Assembly: GCA_016783285.1 (NCBI GenBank)
Contig: JADHWW010000106.1
Span: 1-46,006, forward strand
Reading direction: 5' to 3'
Length of the DNA stretch: 46,006 nucleotides
Origin: Anaerolineae bacterium
GTDB taxonomy: Bacteria > Chloroflexota > Anaerolineae > B4-G1
Shown piece after piece: positions 24,947-33,160 of the stretch. The position numbers and the translations under genes are program-made. The first letter of the stretch is position 1. The number at the start of each line of letters is the position of its first letter. The notes under the pieces were generated by a model that was not told where the DNA came from, made no database searches, and saw nothing but the letters and a program-made list of their open reading frames with translations.

Positions 24947-26113
24947 GTGAGAATACTATGTTTGGGGGCCGGTGGGCGGATTAGTCGTGAGTCCGTTAAG
25001 GATCTGGTAGGCAACAGCGATTTCACTCAGATCACAATCGGCGACGTTAACGAGGCGGCGGCCCGAGAGGTGATGGAGGGAATCGGCGCTGATCGGGTCG
25101 GGGTCATCAGATTTGACATCACGGATTCTGCCAGGGCAGTTGAGATCATGAAGCAATATGACCTGGTCATGAGCGGCATGCCCATCAAGTTCGATGAATT
25201 ACTCGTGAAAACGGTAGTCGAGGCCCGTGTGAACGGCTTGGACATCAATGGGATGGGAAACTCCTTTGATTTTGATGCTCCCGCTCGGGATGTGGGGATT
25301 GTCTACGTGCCGGGCGTTGGAATGACCCCCGGGACAACGAATATTCTGGCGAGGTACGCAGCAGACCAAATGGACAGAGTGGACGAAATCTACATCAGTC
25401 ACGGGGCCTTTCGGGCAATCTCTCTTTCCCCAGGGCTGACTTCAACTACCTTTATCGAGTATGATCCGAACCTGGAGGGCCGCGTGGTCTACGACAACGG
25501 TAAGCATGTCCGTGTCGCTCCCTTCTCTCTGGAGAAGATGATTGAACTTCCCGAACCGTTTGGAACTCTTCCCCAGTATGTGATTCCCCACCCTGAGGCT
25601 TTCACCATTCCAAGGTATATCAAGGGAGTGAAGCGAATAGAGGTAAGAGGCACGTGGCCTGAGAAAAACATGAGGCTTGTCAGAGCGCTTTACGACTATG
25701 GATTCTTGAACAACGACAAGGTTAAGATTAACGGAGTGGAAATCGGCGCGTTGGATTTCATTGCCGCTTACCTCGACCAGGCACCAGAGGGCAAGGAACA
25801 GGACCTTTGGGGATACGCTCTGCACGTTGAAGTAACTGGTATGAGGAATGGCAAGTCAGTCCGCCACATTCTGACCACGACGCACCCTTCTGCAGACGCG
25901 GAAGGCTGGGAAGGTCCGCGGGCATACACCAGGAGCGTAGGCATTCCTCTTTCTATCGGTGCGCAGATGATCGCCAGTGGCAAGGGCCTTACCGAAGAGA
26001 AAGGAGTTGTCGCTCCTGAGGGTGCCTTTGATCCATTGGAGTTCATCAAGGAACTGGCCAAACGTGGGATCAAAGTCCACGAAAGAATTGAGGAGAACTG
26101 CGTAGTTGCATGA
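24947..26113 (+). CDS. Saccharopine dehydrogenase-like NAD(P)-dependent oxidoreductase
   Basis: This 388-residue protein is of the saccharopine dehydrogenase / lysine-ketoglutarate reductase superfamily. It has an N-terminal Rossmann fold with a dinucleotide motif (LCLGAGGRISRESV), a second GDVNEAAAREV strand-turn, and the family's interdomain NGMGNSFDFD and VPGVGMTPGTTNILARYAAD segments. The C-terminal half is the substrate domain. Superfamily members oxidise or form N-linked amino-acid adducts (saccharopine, carboxynorspermidine, opine-like compounds). The GTG at 24947 has AGGAG 6 nt upstream. It follows the peptide-type transporter and precedes the Fe-S gene after a family C element. Opine- or saccharopine-like substrate is inferred from family and context. 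Confidence 0.85.
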   Translation: MRILCLGAGGRISRESVKDLVGNSDFTQITIGDVNEAAAREVMEGIGADRVGVIRFDITDSARAVEIMKQYDLVMSGMPIKFDELLVKTVVEARVNGLDINGMGNSFDFDAPARDVGIVYVPGVGMTPGTTNILARYAADQMDRVDEIYISHGAFRAISLSPGLTSTTFIEYDPNLEGRVVYDNGKHVRVAPFSLEKMIELPEPFGTLPQYVIPHPEAFTIPRYIKGVKRIEVRGTWPEKNMRLVRALYDYGFLNNDKVKINGVEIGALDFIAAYLDQAPEGKEQDLWGYALHVEVTGMRNGKSVRHILTTTHPSADAEGWEGPRAYTRSVGIPLSIGAQMIASGKGLTEEKGVVAPEGAFDPLEFIKELAKRGIKVHERIEENCVVA

Positions 26114-26123
26114 CTGCTTATTT

Positions 26124-26223
26124 GGGTGCATTTCATTTCGGTTGACAGAGGAGAGAGCATCCCCAGATGCGACCGGGGCGGCATCTGGGGATGCCTGCTC
26201 CTCAACTGATTTGAAACACACCC
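26124..26223 (-). mobile_element. Family C palindromic element, copy 2 (100 bp)
   Basis: This is the inverted second copy of the 100-bp element at 7179-7278 (about seven mismatches). Ends GGGTGCATTTCA and (reverse strand) GGGTGTGTTTCA are near-perfect terminal repeats, and the 13-bp GC-rich core hairpin is intact. It is flanked by TATTT on both sides (26119-26123 and 26224-26228), a likely 5-bp target duplication. It lies between the saccharopine-dehydrogenase-like and Fe-S genes. Confidence 0.8.
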
Positions 26224-26265
26224 TATTTAAGGGTGTTCGACCGTCAAGGTCTGAGGAGGTTAAGA

Positions 26266-26946
26266 ATGAACAACCTCGAGGATGAGATTAAAGAATTTGC
26301 GCTTTCTAAAGGCGCTGATCTTGTTGGAATAGCCCCTGTAAGTAGGTTTGACGGGGTTCCAGATGGTCATAAGCCGGAAGATATTCTGGCTGATGCGAAA
26401 ACGGTGATTGCTTGCGCCAAGCGGATTCCAAATGCCGTAGTCATAGATGGCCCGGCGACCTCATATCACGTCATGATGGATATTGTCGAAGACCGATTGG
26501 ACTGGGTTGCCTGTGAGATAGCCATCTTTGTCGAACAGCAGGGAGGGTTAGCCATTCCTGTGACGGCTGATGGTCCTTACTACGACTGGGATGCCGAGAA
26601 TCTTCGTGGAAGAGGCGACTTATCCCACAAGCATGCTGCTGAGGCTGCGGGATTGGGTAGATTGGGAAAGAACTCGCTGCTAATCACTCCTGAGTTTGGA
26701 AATCGAGTCCAGTTGGTTTCGGTGGTAACAAATTTAGACCTAGAACCAGATCCATTGATAGAAAAAAGGTTATGTCCTTTAGAGTGCGATCTGTGCATAG
26801 AATCCTGTCCGGTGCAGGCAATTGTAGATGAGCAGCGGGTAATCCAAAAATTATGCCGCCCGTATATGTTTGAGGAGTTACCAAGAGGGACAATGATCGA
26901 GAGTTGCCGAGAGTGTAGAAAGGTTTGCTTGGTGGGCGTGAGGTAA
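26266..26946 (+). CDS. Double-cluster ferredoxin-type protein (QueG/corrinoid-reductase-like)
   Basis: This 226-residue iron-sulfur protein resembles the reductase part of epoxyqueuosine reductase (QueG, COG1600-like) but is far shorter than QueG (about 350). It has an N-terminal domain (DEIKEFALSKGADLVGIAPVSRF) and a conserved HKHAAEAAGLGRLGKNSLLITPEFG segment. Two C-terminal Cys clusters follow: CPLECDLCIESCPVQAI and, after a spacer, CRECRKVCLVG. Short relatives often lie next to MttB-type methyltransferases and other cobalamin enzymes, and may act as electron donors or corrinoid activators (inference; an MttB-family gene lies 3.3 kb downstream). The ATG at 26266 has GAGGAGG 7 nt upstream. 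Confidence 0.8.
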   Translation: MNNLEDEIKEFALSKGADLVGIAPVSRFDGVPDGHKPEDILADAKTVIACAKRIPNAVVIDGPATSYHVMMDIVEDRLDWVACEIAIFVEQQGGLAIPVTADGPYYDWDAENLRGRGDLSHKHAAEAAGLGRLGKNSLLITPEFGNRVQLVSVVTNLDLEPDPLIEKRLCPLECDLCIESCPVQAIVDEQRVIQKLCRPYMFEELPRGTMIESCRECRKVCLVGVR

Positions 26947-26976
26947 CCGCTCAAACACATCAATCGGGAGAACGTC

Positions 26977-28062
26977 GTGGCAAACGTGGCGATTGTAGGT
27001 GCTGGTCTGATGGGAACCGCCATCGCTTATCCACTGGTGGACAACGGCCACGCGGTGCGGCTGGTGGGCACCCACCTGGATGGCGATATCATCCAGGGCT
27101 GTCGTGAGCACCGTTACCACCAGCGGCTCAAGCGGGAGATTCCTTCTGTAGTGCAGCCTTATTACGTGGAGCAGATTGCCCAGGCATTAGATGGCGTGGA
27201 CATCATCGTCAGCGGCGTGAATTCCTTGGGTGTACGTTGGATCGGCCAGACGATTGGCCCCTACCTGCGGGCGGGGCAATTGATCATCGCTGTGACGAAA
27301 GGGGTGGAGGCTGCGGAGAACGGCGATCTCATCATCTTGCCGGACGTGCTGGCCAGAGAACTGCCGGCGGATATCCGGGACCAGGTGAGTCTGGCTGCCA
27401 TCGGTGGGCCGTGTATCGCGGGGGAGTTGGCTGGACGCCGTCAGAGCTGCGTCATCTTCGGCTCGCGTGATCGCGGTGCCGTCGAGCGGCTGGCCGCGAT
27501 CTTCCGCACATCCTATTATCACGTGTGGACGACCACCGACCTGCTGGGATTGGAGATCTGCGCAGCGCTAAAGAACGCATACGCGCTAGGCGTGGGGTTG
27601 GCGGCGGGGTTGTTGGAGCAGGCTGGTGGGCCCGATGTGGCGGGCTCGCATATGTACAACCTGGCAGCGGCCATCTTTGGCCAGGGATGTACAGAAACTG
27701 CCCGCATGTTGCAGATCATAGGGGGAACGCGCGCTTTCGCCTGCGGACTGCCGGGCGCTGGTGATCTCTATGTGACGTGCCAGGGAGGGCGCACCGTGCG
27801 ACTGGGGCGGTTGCTGGGCATGGGACACACCTTCGCCAGGGCCCGGGAGATTATGGCCGGCGAGACGTTGGAGGCGGCCGAGATCGTGCGGGTTATGGCG
27901 GATGCGCTACCCAGGCTGACGGCACGCGGCATCATCTCGCCAGAGGACTTCCCGTTGTTGCGGGCGCTGGTGGACATTGTTGTCCACGGCCATCCTGTTG
28001 ATCTACCGCTGGACACGCTCTTCCGCAGCGCAGCACCTTCAACTCCAGCGACGACCGGCTAG
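26977..28062 (+). CDS. Glycerol-3-phosphate dehydrogenase-like NAD(P)-dependent reductase (GpsA-type)
   Basis: This 361-residue protein has the Rossmann signature GAGLMG (8-13) and the GpsA-type architecture: VTKGVEAAENG, IGGPCIAGELAGRRQS, ICAALKNAYALGVGLAAGL (with the catalytic-region Lys) and LPGAGDLYVTCQGGR. These match sn-glycerol-3-phosphate dehydrogenase family motifs, although divergence from typical GpsA and its position in a catabolic cluster suggest a related hydroxyacid or sugar-phosphate substrate rather than lipid synthesis. The GTG at 26977 follows GGGAG by 7 nt; the previous gene ends 30 nt upstream. It is probably co-transcribed with the Fe-S gene. Confidence 0.85.
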   Translation: MANVAIVGAGLMGTAIAYPLVDNGHAVRLVGTHLDGDIIQGCREHRYHQRLKREIPSVVQPYYVEQIAQALDGVDIIVSGVNSLGVRWIGQTIGPYLRAGQLIIAVTKGVEAAENGDLIILPDVLARELPADIRDQVSLAAIGGPCIAGELAGRRQSCVIFGSRDRGAVERLAAIFRTSYYHVWTTTDLLGLEICAALKNAYALGVGLAAGLLEQAGGPDVAGSHMYNLAAAIFGQGCTETARMLQIIGGTRAFACGLPGAGDLYVTCQGGRTVRLGRLLGMGHTFARAREIMAGETLEAAEIVRVMADALPRLTARGIISPEDFPLLRALVDIVVHGHPVDLPLDTLFRSAAPSTPATTG

Positions 28063-28249
28063 GCGGCGTCAGAAGCACTCGCATCGCCCGGCACAGGTGC
28101 AACAACGTCGCATCTCTTCTCGTGCGGTGATGTAACGGTCACGTGTCTGTTTTGTTGGGTTGTTGAGAAGTGGCCATCGCTCGGCTGGTCTCGCGCCGGG
28201 GCCTGATGCCTTGTTATATGTCTGTAGTTTGATCATAGGAGGGTAAAGC

Positions 28250-29092
28250 ATGCTTTCCATAACAACCGATTACGTTAAGGATGTGGGTTGTCCCGAACCC
28301 TATTTGAAGCGCATTGCCGAGGCCGGCTTCTCGCACGTCCATTGGTGCCACCATTGGCGCACAGATTTCGTTTATTCAGACTGCGAGATTGAACAGATTG
28401 CCAGGTGGCTGCAAGATTTCGGCCTTAAACTCAACGATCTGCATGCATCTGCCGGGGTTGAGAAAGCCTGGGTGTCCTCCCTGGAGTACGAGAGGCTGGC
28501 GGGGGTTGAGTTGGTGAAGAATCGGATCAGCATGACGGCCAGACTCTCAAGCGATGTGATTGTTATGCATATACCCTCTGAGCCTGAGGATGCCGGGGAA
28601 AGGAACGTATTCTGGACTCAAGTACTGAAATCACTCGATGCGATTGAGCCTTATGCCAGAGATCACGGCGTTCGAATAGCGATTGAAAACCTGGGCCCCG
28701 ATAGTTTCAAGACCATAGAGAGGATACTGTCGCAATATAGTCCTGATTACATCGGGCTTTGTTACGATTCTGGTCATGGTAATCTCGGCATTTGCAGTGG
28801 TGGATTAGACCAACTTGAGAGACTTAAGGAGCGCCTGATATCTATGCACCTTAACGATAACGACGGTACGGCAGATCAACATAACCCCCTCTTTTCAGGA
28901 ACGGTTGAGTGGGCGAGGCTGGCGCGGATCGTTGCCGAGTCTTCATACGCCAAATGTATTAACATGGAAATAACGATACACCATTCCGGAATTGAGGACG
29001 AAAGCGCCTTTCTCGAAAAGGCGTTTGAAACAGGAATGGTCTTTTCCCACATGGTTGATGAATCGGTAGAGGTAGAAAGGGGTGAGCAATGA
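28250..29092 (+). CDS. Sugar phosphate isomerase/epimerase-like TIM-barrel protein
   Basis: This 280-residue protein of the xylose isomerase-like TIM-barrel (AP endonuclease 2) superfamily shows the metal-site elements AGFSHVHWCHHW, IAIENLG (metal-ligand Glu), YIGLCYDSGHGN (Asp and His), LISMHLNDNDG (His) and CINMEITIHHSG (Glu). Such enzymes isomerise or epimerise sugars, keto-sugars or inositol derivatives using a divalent metal; the substrate cannot be deduced. An excellent AGGAGGG lies 8 nt before the ATG at 28250. The stop overlaps the next ATG (ATGA), so it is translationally coupled with the aminotransferase. The 187-bp gap before it shows no gene. Confidence 0.88.
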   Translation: MLSITTDYVKDVGCPEPYLKRIAEAGFSHVHWCHHWRTDFVYSDCEIEQIARWLQDFGLKLNDLHASAGVEKAWVSSLEYERLAGVELVKNRISMTARLSSDVIVMHIPSEPEDAGERNVFWTQVLKSLDAIEPYARDHGVRIAIENLGPDSFKTIERILSQYSPDYIGLCYDSGHGNLGICSGGLDQLERLKERLISMHLNDNDGTADQHNPLFSGTVEWARLARIVAESSYAKCINMEITIHHSGIEDESAFLEKAFETGMVFSHMVDESVEVERGEQ

Positions 29093-30225
29093 TTGAGAAG
29101 AGAATGTTATTCAGTCCAGGCCCGGTGCTGACCTCAGATCGAGTGAAGTCGGCTCTGATCCACCCGGACATGTGCCATAGGCATCCGATGTTTGAGCGCA
29201 TTGTCGAGAATATTCGCGCCAACCTGCTCACGCTCTTTGGCGCTGACCAACAGTATACAGCGGTCATCGTCAGCGGCTCTGGAACTGCTGCCAACGAGAC
29301 TGCTTTGTCTTCCATCATCAGGGACTCCGATGAGGTCTTACTCATCAAGAACGGTGAGTTTGGCGAAAGGCTCGACGATATCCTTTCTTGCTACAACTAC
29401 AAGTTGCATGTCCTAGGCTATCCCTGGGGGACGTTGCCGGACCTGGAGACCATCGAAGCCGCTCTGGCGGCCAATGAGCGGATTCAGTGGGTGTGCGTGG
29501 TATTCCACGAGACGAGCACGGGGATGCGGAACCCTGTCCGGGAGATAGGACGTCTGGTAGCGCGCCATGGTCGAAAGTTCTTCGTTGATTGCGTCAGCGC
29601 CGTTGGTGGTGAGGACATTGATGTGGTGCGGGACAACGTAGACGTATGTACAGGCACTCCCAACAAGGCGCTGGGTGGGTTGCCGGGGGCTTCCTTTGTC
29701 GTCGCCAGGCGCAGTAGCGTTCCTGCCTTAGGGACGGAGGTGCCCCGAAGAAACATCTATCTCAATCTCCAAAGACACATTGCTATGGCGGAAGAGCGTA
29801 ATCAGACGCCCAACACTCCTTCAGTGACTATGTTTGTGGCGCTGGATGCTGCGCTGGAGGAGTTGATGGAGGAAGGGCTGGGAACTCGCATCGACCGGTA
29901 TCGCAGGTGCGCCCAGATTATCCGTGATGGTGTACGGGCGTTAGGGCTCCGTACACTGCTTCCGGATGGGCTTTGCGCCAACACGGTGACCTCGGTCTTC
30001 TTGCCAGATGGGCTCCGGCTGGATGAGTTCATAGACGAGATGGACAGTCGTGGCTACGTAATCTACCCAGGTAAGCGGCATCTCTACGAGCAGAACATGT
30101 TCCAAATCGCGAACATGGGGAGGATCGAACCCGAGCACTGCCGGGATTTTCTACGTGTGCTTGAGGAGACTTTAGAATCCATGGGGTTCGGACGGCATAG
30201 GGAAAGCGCGGGTACTACGACATAA
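29089..30225 (+). CDS. Class V aminotransferase, PhnW/serine-pyruvate type
   Basis: This 378-residue PLP enzyme of class V has the opening FSPGPVLTSDRVKSALIHPDMCHRHPMFERI, resembling 2-aminoethylphosphonate-pyruvate transaminase (PhnW) and alanine-glyoxylate transaminase. The PLP-phosphate segment is SGSGTAANETALSS, the pyridine-N Asp lies in VDCVSAVGGEDID, and the Schiff-base Lys is in TPNKALGGLPGASF. It would move an amino group from an aminomethyl-type substrate to a keto acid such as pyruvate. PhnW function is possible, but no phosphonatase (PhnX/PhnA) is nearby, so a related small amine is equally likely. The start overlaps the TIM-barrel gene stop. Confidence 0.88.
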   Translation: MIEKRMLFSPGPVLTSDRVKSALIHPDMCHRHPMFERIVENIRANLLTLFGADQQYTAVIVSGSGTAANETALSSIIRDSDEVLLIKNGEFGERLDDILSCYNYKLHVLGYPWGTLPDLETIEAALAANERIQWVCVVFHETSTGMRNPVREIGRLVARHGRKFFVDCVSAVGGEDIDVVRDNVDVCTGTPNKALGGLPGASFVVARRSSVPALGTEVPRRNIYLNLQRHIAMAEERNQTPNTPSVTMFVALDAALEELMEEGLGTRIDRYRRCAQIIRDGVRALGLRTLLPDGLCANTVTSVFLPDGLRLDEFIDEMDSRGYVIYPGKRHLYEQNMFQIANMGRIEPEHCRDFLRVLEETLESMGFGRHRESAGTTT

Positions 30226-30250
30226 CTTGTCAGTGCTGGAGGATGCGGTT

Positions 30251-31699
30251 GTGATCGAAAAAGATATGGTACGCGTTCTCTCTGACGAGGACATACGCAA
30301 GATCCATGAGCAAACGCTGGCTGTCTTGGAGGACATTGGAGTCACGGTTGTGCATGAGGGCGGCCGCGCCATGCTCGCGGACGCGGGCGCCAAGGTGGAC
30401 CCACAGACACACATGGTGAGGATTTCCTCCGACCTTGTGGAGCGGTCTCTTGAGACCACCCCCAAGAGAATCGTCCTGGGCGCACGGGACTCCGACAAAG
30501 ATCTGGTCCTTGAGCCGGGAGGGAGGATGTACGCGCGCAACGGTGGTGGCCCCGGGCATATCCTCGATATGGAGACTGGAAAAGTCCGCGAGATCACGAC
30601 TACTGACGTGGCGAACTATGCCCGGCTTGTGGATGCGTTGGACCACATTGACTACGCCGCGCCTGTCTATGCTCAGGATACTCCCCCGGCCACGCGTGAC
30701 ATCCGTGCCCTGGCAACGATGTTCGCGAACACCGTCAAGCACATCAACATGCGAGTCCTCAATGTTCGCAGCCTATCGTATGTGATCAGGATGGCGGAGA
30801 TTGTTGCGGGTGGTAAGGAGCAATTGCGGGAGCGGCCTCTGATCACGATGCTCGAATCCCCCATCGCCCCTCTGAAGGTACCTGACGTCTTGGTAGACAC
30901 ACTGGTGACGTGCGGTGAGTATGGGATTCCAGTGGAGATTTGCAGTATGCCCAACGCTGGAGCAACCGGGCCAATCACTCTTGCAGGCTCTCTTCTCGTG
31001 TCCAACGTTGAGATGCTTGCTGCCGTGGTCATCTCGCAGTTGGCTCACCCTGGAGCGCCCCTGGAATTCGCGCCCAGAATTGTGATCATGGACATGGCTA
31101 CCGGCAGGAGTCTGACAGGCTCGATAGAGAACGCACTACTCGCTGCTGCGGGTGTGCAGTTGGCAAGGGAATGTTATCAGATCCCGGTCAATATACACGG
31201 GCCTTATACAGACGGCGTGATCATTGACAGCCAATCTGCGATTGAGCGCACGTACTTCACTTTCCTGTCAGCCTTCGCGGGCGCAAATGTTCTGGCCGGA
31301 GCCGGTCATTTGGAACAGGGATTGGTCATCAGCTTCACCCAGTTACTGATCGACGATGAGATTTACGGCCTTGTCAACAGAGCAGTCGAGGGGTTCAGGG
31401 TAAACGATGAGACTCTGGCCGTGGACGCCATCGCCAGAGGTGTGGCCGAGGGCAACTTCCTGACCGATAAACACACACTGAAGCATCTCAGGATGGAACG
31501 ATATGTGCCCTATCTGCTCACGAGAGAGGCCAGAGCAGCCTGGGAGGCAGCCGGGTCAAAGGACATGGCGACGCGGGCCAAGGAGCGGGCGCAAGAGCTC
31601 CTGAAGACCTATCGGCCGGTCCCTCTGGACGACGATGTAGCCAGGATGCTGGACGAAGTCGTCGCTGAGGCCGCGAGGGAACTTGAGAAGGAGAGATGA
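30251..31699 (+). CDS. Trimethylamine methyltransferase family (MttB-like), non-pyrrolysine
   Basis: This 482-residue member of the MttB superfamily is recognisable by EDIRKIHEQTLAVLEDIGVTV, the GGGPGHILDMETGKVREITTTDVANYARLVDAL segment, EICSMPNAGATGPITLAGSLLVSNVE and the C-terminal DTLKHLRMERYVP-type region (KHTLKHLRMERYVPYLL). The frame runs through without any in-frame TAG, so it is a non-pyrrolysine homologue like MtgB-type glycine-betaine methyltransferases. Those transfer a methyl group from a quaternary or related amine to a corrinoid protein; no corrinoid protein gene is in the window. The GTG at 30251 is preferred over the TTG at 30227 because GGAGG lies 8 nt before it. It is flanked by two aminotransferase genes. 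Confidence 0.9.
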   Translation: MIEKDMVRVLSDEDIRKIHEQTLAVLEDIGVTVVHEGGRAMLADAGAKVDPQTHMVRISSDLVERSLETTPKRIVLGARDSDKDLVLEPGGRMYARNGGGPGHILDMETGKVREITTTDVANYARLVDALDHIDYAAPVYAQDTPPATRDIRALATMFANTVKHINMRVLNVRSLSYVIRMAEIVAGGKEQLRERPLITMLESPIAPLKVPDVLVDTLVTCGEYGIPVEICSMPNAGATGPITLAGSLLVSNVEMLAAVVISQLAHPGAPLEFAPRIVIMDMATGRSLTGSIENALLAAAGVQLARECYQIPVNIHGPYTDGVIIDSQSAIERTYFTFLSAFAGANVLAGAGHLEQGLVISFTQLLIDDEIYGLVNRAVEGFRVNDETLAVDAIARGVAEGNFLTDKHTLKHLRMERYVPYLLTREARAAWEAAGSKDMATRAKERAQELLKTYRPVPLDDDVARMLDEVVAEAARELEKER

Positions 31700-31702
31700 T
31701 CT

Positions 31703-32845
31703 ATGGCGCTTGATATAAAGGCAATAGTCAACCCAAGAGTATTGGAAGCCACTAAGTACAATATGAAGCACGTGACCATCTGTTGGCAACACGAGGGGAA
31801 ACTCCAGCGGGCGATGTCCAACGAATCCGCCTATCCTCCGTTGGAGAGCGTGCAGGCGGCGGTACGTGATATCGTCTCCAAGGCTAACTGGTATCCCGAG
31901 GATGCCTCTGAGTGTATGTCATTGCGCGAGCAACTGGCCGCCTATGCCTCGCTGCGGCCAGAGAATGTTACGTTGGGCAACGGCTCTATGGAGTTGCTGG
32001 ACATCCTTTTCCAGACTTTCATCGCACAGCCTGGCGTCGACGAAGTCATCATACCGGCACCGGACTACACACCGTACTCTCTCCGCGCACGGTTCTTTGG
32101 TGCCGTGGTGCAGTTTGTGGTCGGTGGGGAGGACACTGACAAGATTGCGGATGATATTCTCGAGAGCGTCACACCGCGAACCAAGTTCGTCTTGATGTCG
32201 CGACCGAACAACCCCACTGGCAAGGTGATGCCCCGTGATGATGTCCTTCGTATCCTGGATTCTGGTGTACTCACTGTCGTGGATGAGGCCTATGTGGAGC
32301 TAGCCGACGAGGGGACCATGGTGGCCCCGTGGATCAACGACTGGGACAACCTGATCGTTTTGCGGACCTTCAGCAAGGGGTTCGGCCTCGCCGGGTTGCG
32401 TCTGGGCTATTTGCTGGCAACCCCCGAGATCATCCATTGCGCCAATCTCGTTCGCCACGTTTTCAATGTCAACCTTGTAACCATGGCTGCCGCGGAAGCA
32501 TCTCTCAATGACCTTGATAATGTGAGAGCCAGAATAGTCGAACAACGTCAGACCAGGGAGTGGCTCACGGAGGAGATCAAGCGGATGCCGGGGCTGCGCC
32601 CCATTCCCTCTCAGGGCAATTTCATCCTGGTGGACGTGGCGGATTCCGGTAAGAAGGCCACCGAGTTTGTGGAGGGGTTGTTCGAGCGCGGCATCTATGT
32701 CCGGGACTTCTCCAAGAAGCAAGGGCTAGAGCCGGACAGGTACTTCCGTATTACGGTGGGGCAGCCCGGGGGTATGGAGCGATTGGCGCAGGAGCTACGT
32801 GATCTGCTGGGAAAGAGTCTCACTTCGTTAACCTTGGCTCCATGA
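31703..32845 (+). CDS. Histidinol-phosphate aminotransferase-like PLP enzyme (class I/II)
   Basis: This 380-residue fold-type I aminotransferase is close to HisC: SNESAYPPLESVQAAV, LGNGSMELLDILFQTF, MSRPNNPTGKVM (pyridoxal-region Asn), VVDEAYVELAD, the Schiff-base Lys in RTFSKGFGLAGLRLGYLL and the C-terminal FRITVGQPGGMERL with the carboxylate/phosphate-binding Arg. No other histidine-biosynthesis gene is nearby, so the role is probably in the local catabolic pathway rather than histidine synthesis; many HisC-like proteins act on other amino acids or amino-phosphonates. The ATG at 31703 is 3 nt after the MttB stop, with GGAGAG upstream. Confidence 0.88.
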   Translation: MALDIKAIVNPRVLEATKYNMKHVTICWQHEGKLQRAMSNESAYPPLESVQAAVRDIVSKANWYPEDASECMSLREQLAAYASLRPENVTLGNGSMELLDILFQTFIAQPGVDEVIIPAPDYTPYSLRARFFGAVVQFVVGGEDTDKIADDILESVTPRTKFVLMSRPNNPTGKVMPRDDVLRILDSGVLTVVDEAYVELADEGTMVAPWINDWDNLIVLRTFSKGFGLAGLRLGYLLATPEIIHCANLVRHVFNVNLVTMAAAEASLNDLDNVRARIVEQRQTREWLTEEIKRMPGLRPIPSQGNFILVDVADSGKKATEFVEGLFERGIYVRDFSKKQGLEPDRYFRITVGQPGGMERLAQELRDLLGKSLTSLTLAP

Positions 32846-32890
32846 TGTGGTAAACAATGGCCACAGTGATGCTGCCATAGGAGTACAACG

Positions 32891-33160
32891 ATGCCAGAAA
32901 TCACACTGACTGTCCGTCACGAAGTGGGCCTGCACGCCCGGCCCGCTGCGATGTTCGTTCAGACCGCTAAGCCGTTCAAGTGCGACGTAAGGGTCACGCA
33001 CGGCGAGCGAGAGGCGAACGCCAAGAGTATCCTGGGCGTGTTGGCGCTGGGGGCCGAGCGAGGAGCGGTGATCACCATCCGCGCCGAGGGCGAGGATGTC
33101 GAACCGGCACTGGCGGCCCTGAAGAGTCTTGTCGAGGGCAACTTTGGAGGAAAAGAATGA
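32891..33160 (+). CDS. ptsH: Phosphocarrier protein HPr
   Basis: This 89-residue HPr has active-site His15 in VGLHARPAA and the regulatory Ser46 in AKSILGV, at the exact positions of classical HPr proteins. It accepts phosphate from PEP via enzyme I (ptsI, 34449-36176) and would pass it to sugar EII components, none of which is in the window. Ser46 suggests HPr kinase control like that of Firmicutes (inference). TAGGAG lies 7 nt before the ATG at 32891. Its stop overlaps the ATG of the broken SIS gene, so the two were made as a coupled pair. A relic of a second HPr tail lies before ptsI. Confidence 0.95.
   Translation: MPEITLTVRHEVGLHARPAAMFVQTAKPFKCDVRVTHGEREANAKSILGVLALGAERGAVITIRAEGEDVEPALAALKSLVEGNFGGKE

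Noticed and set aside
30251..31699. Pyrrolysine-containing MttB
   Set aside because: The frame has no in-frame TAG, so no pyrrolysine codon is needed; it fits non-pyrrolysine MttB homologues.
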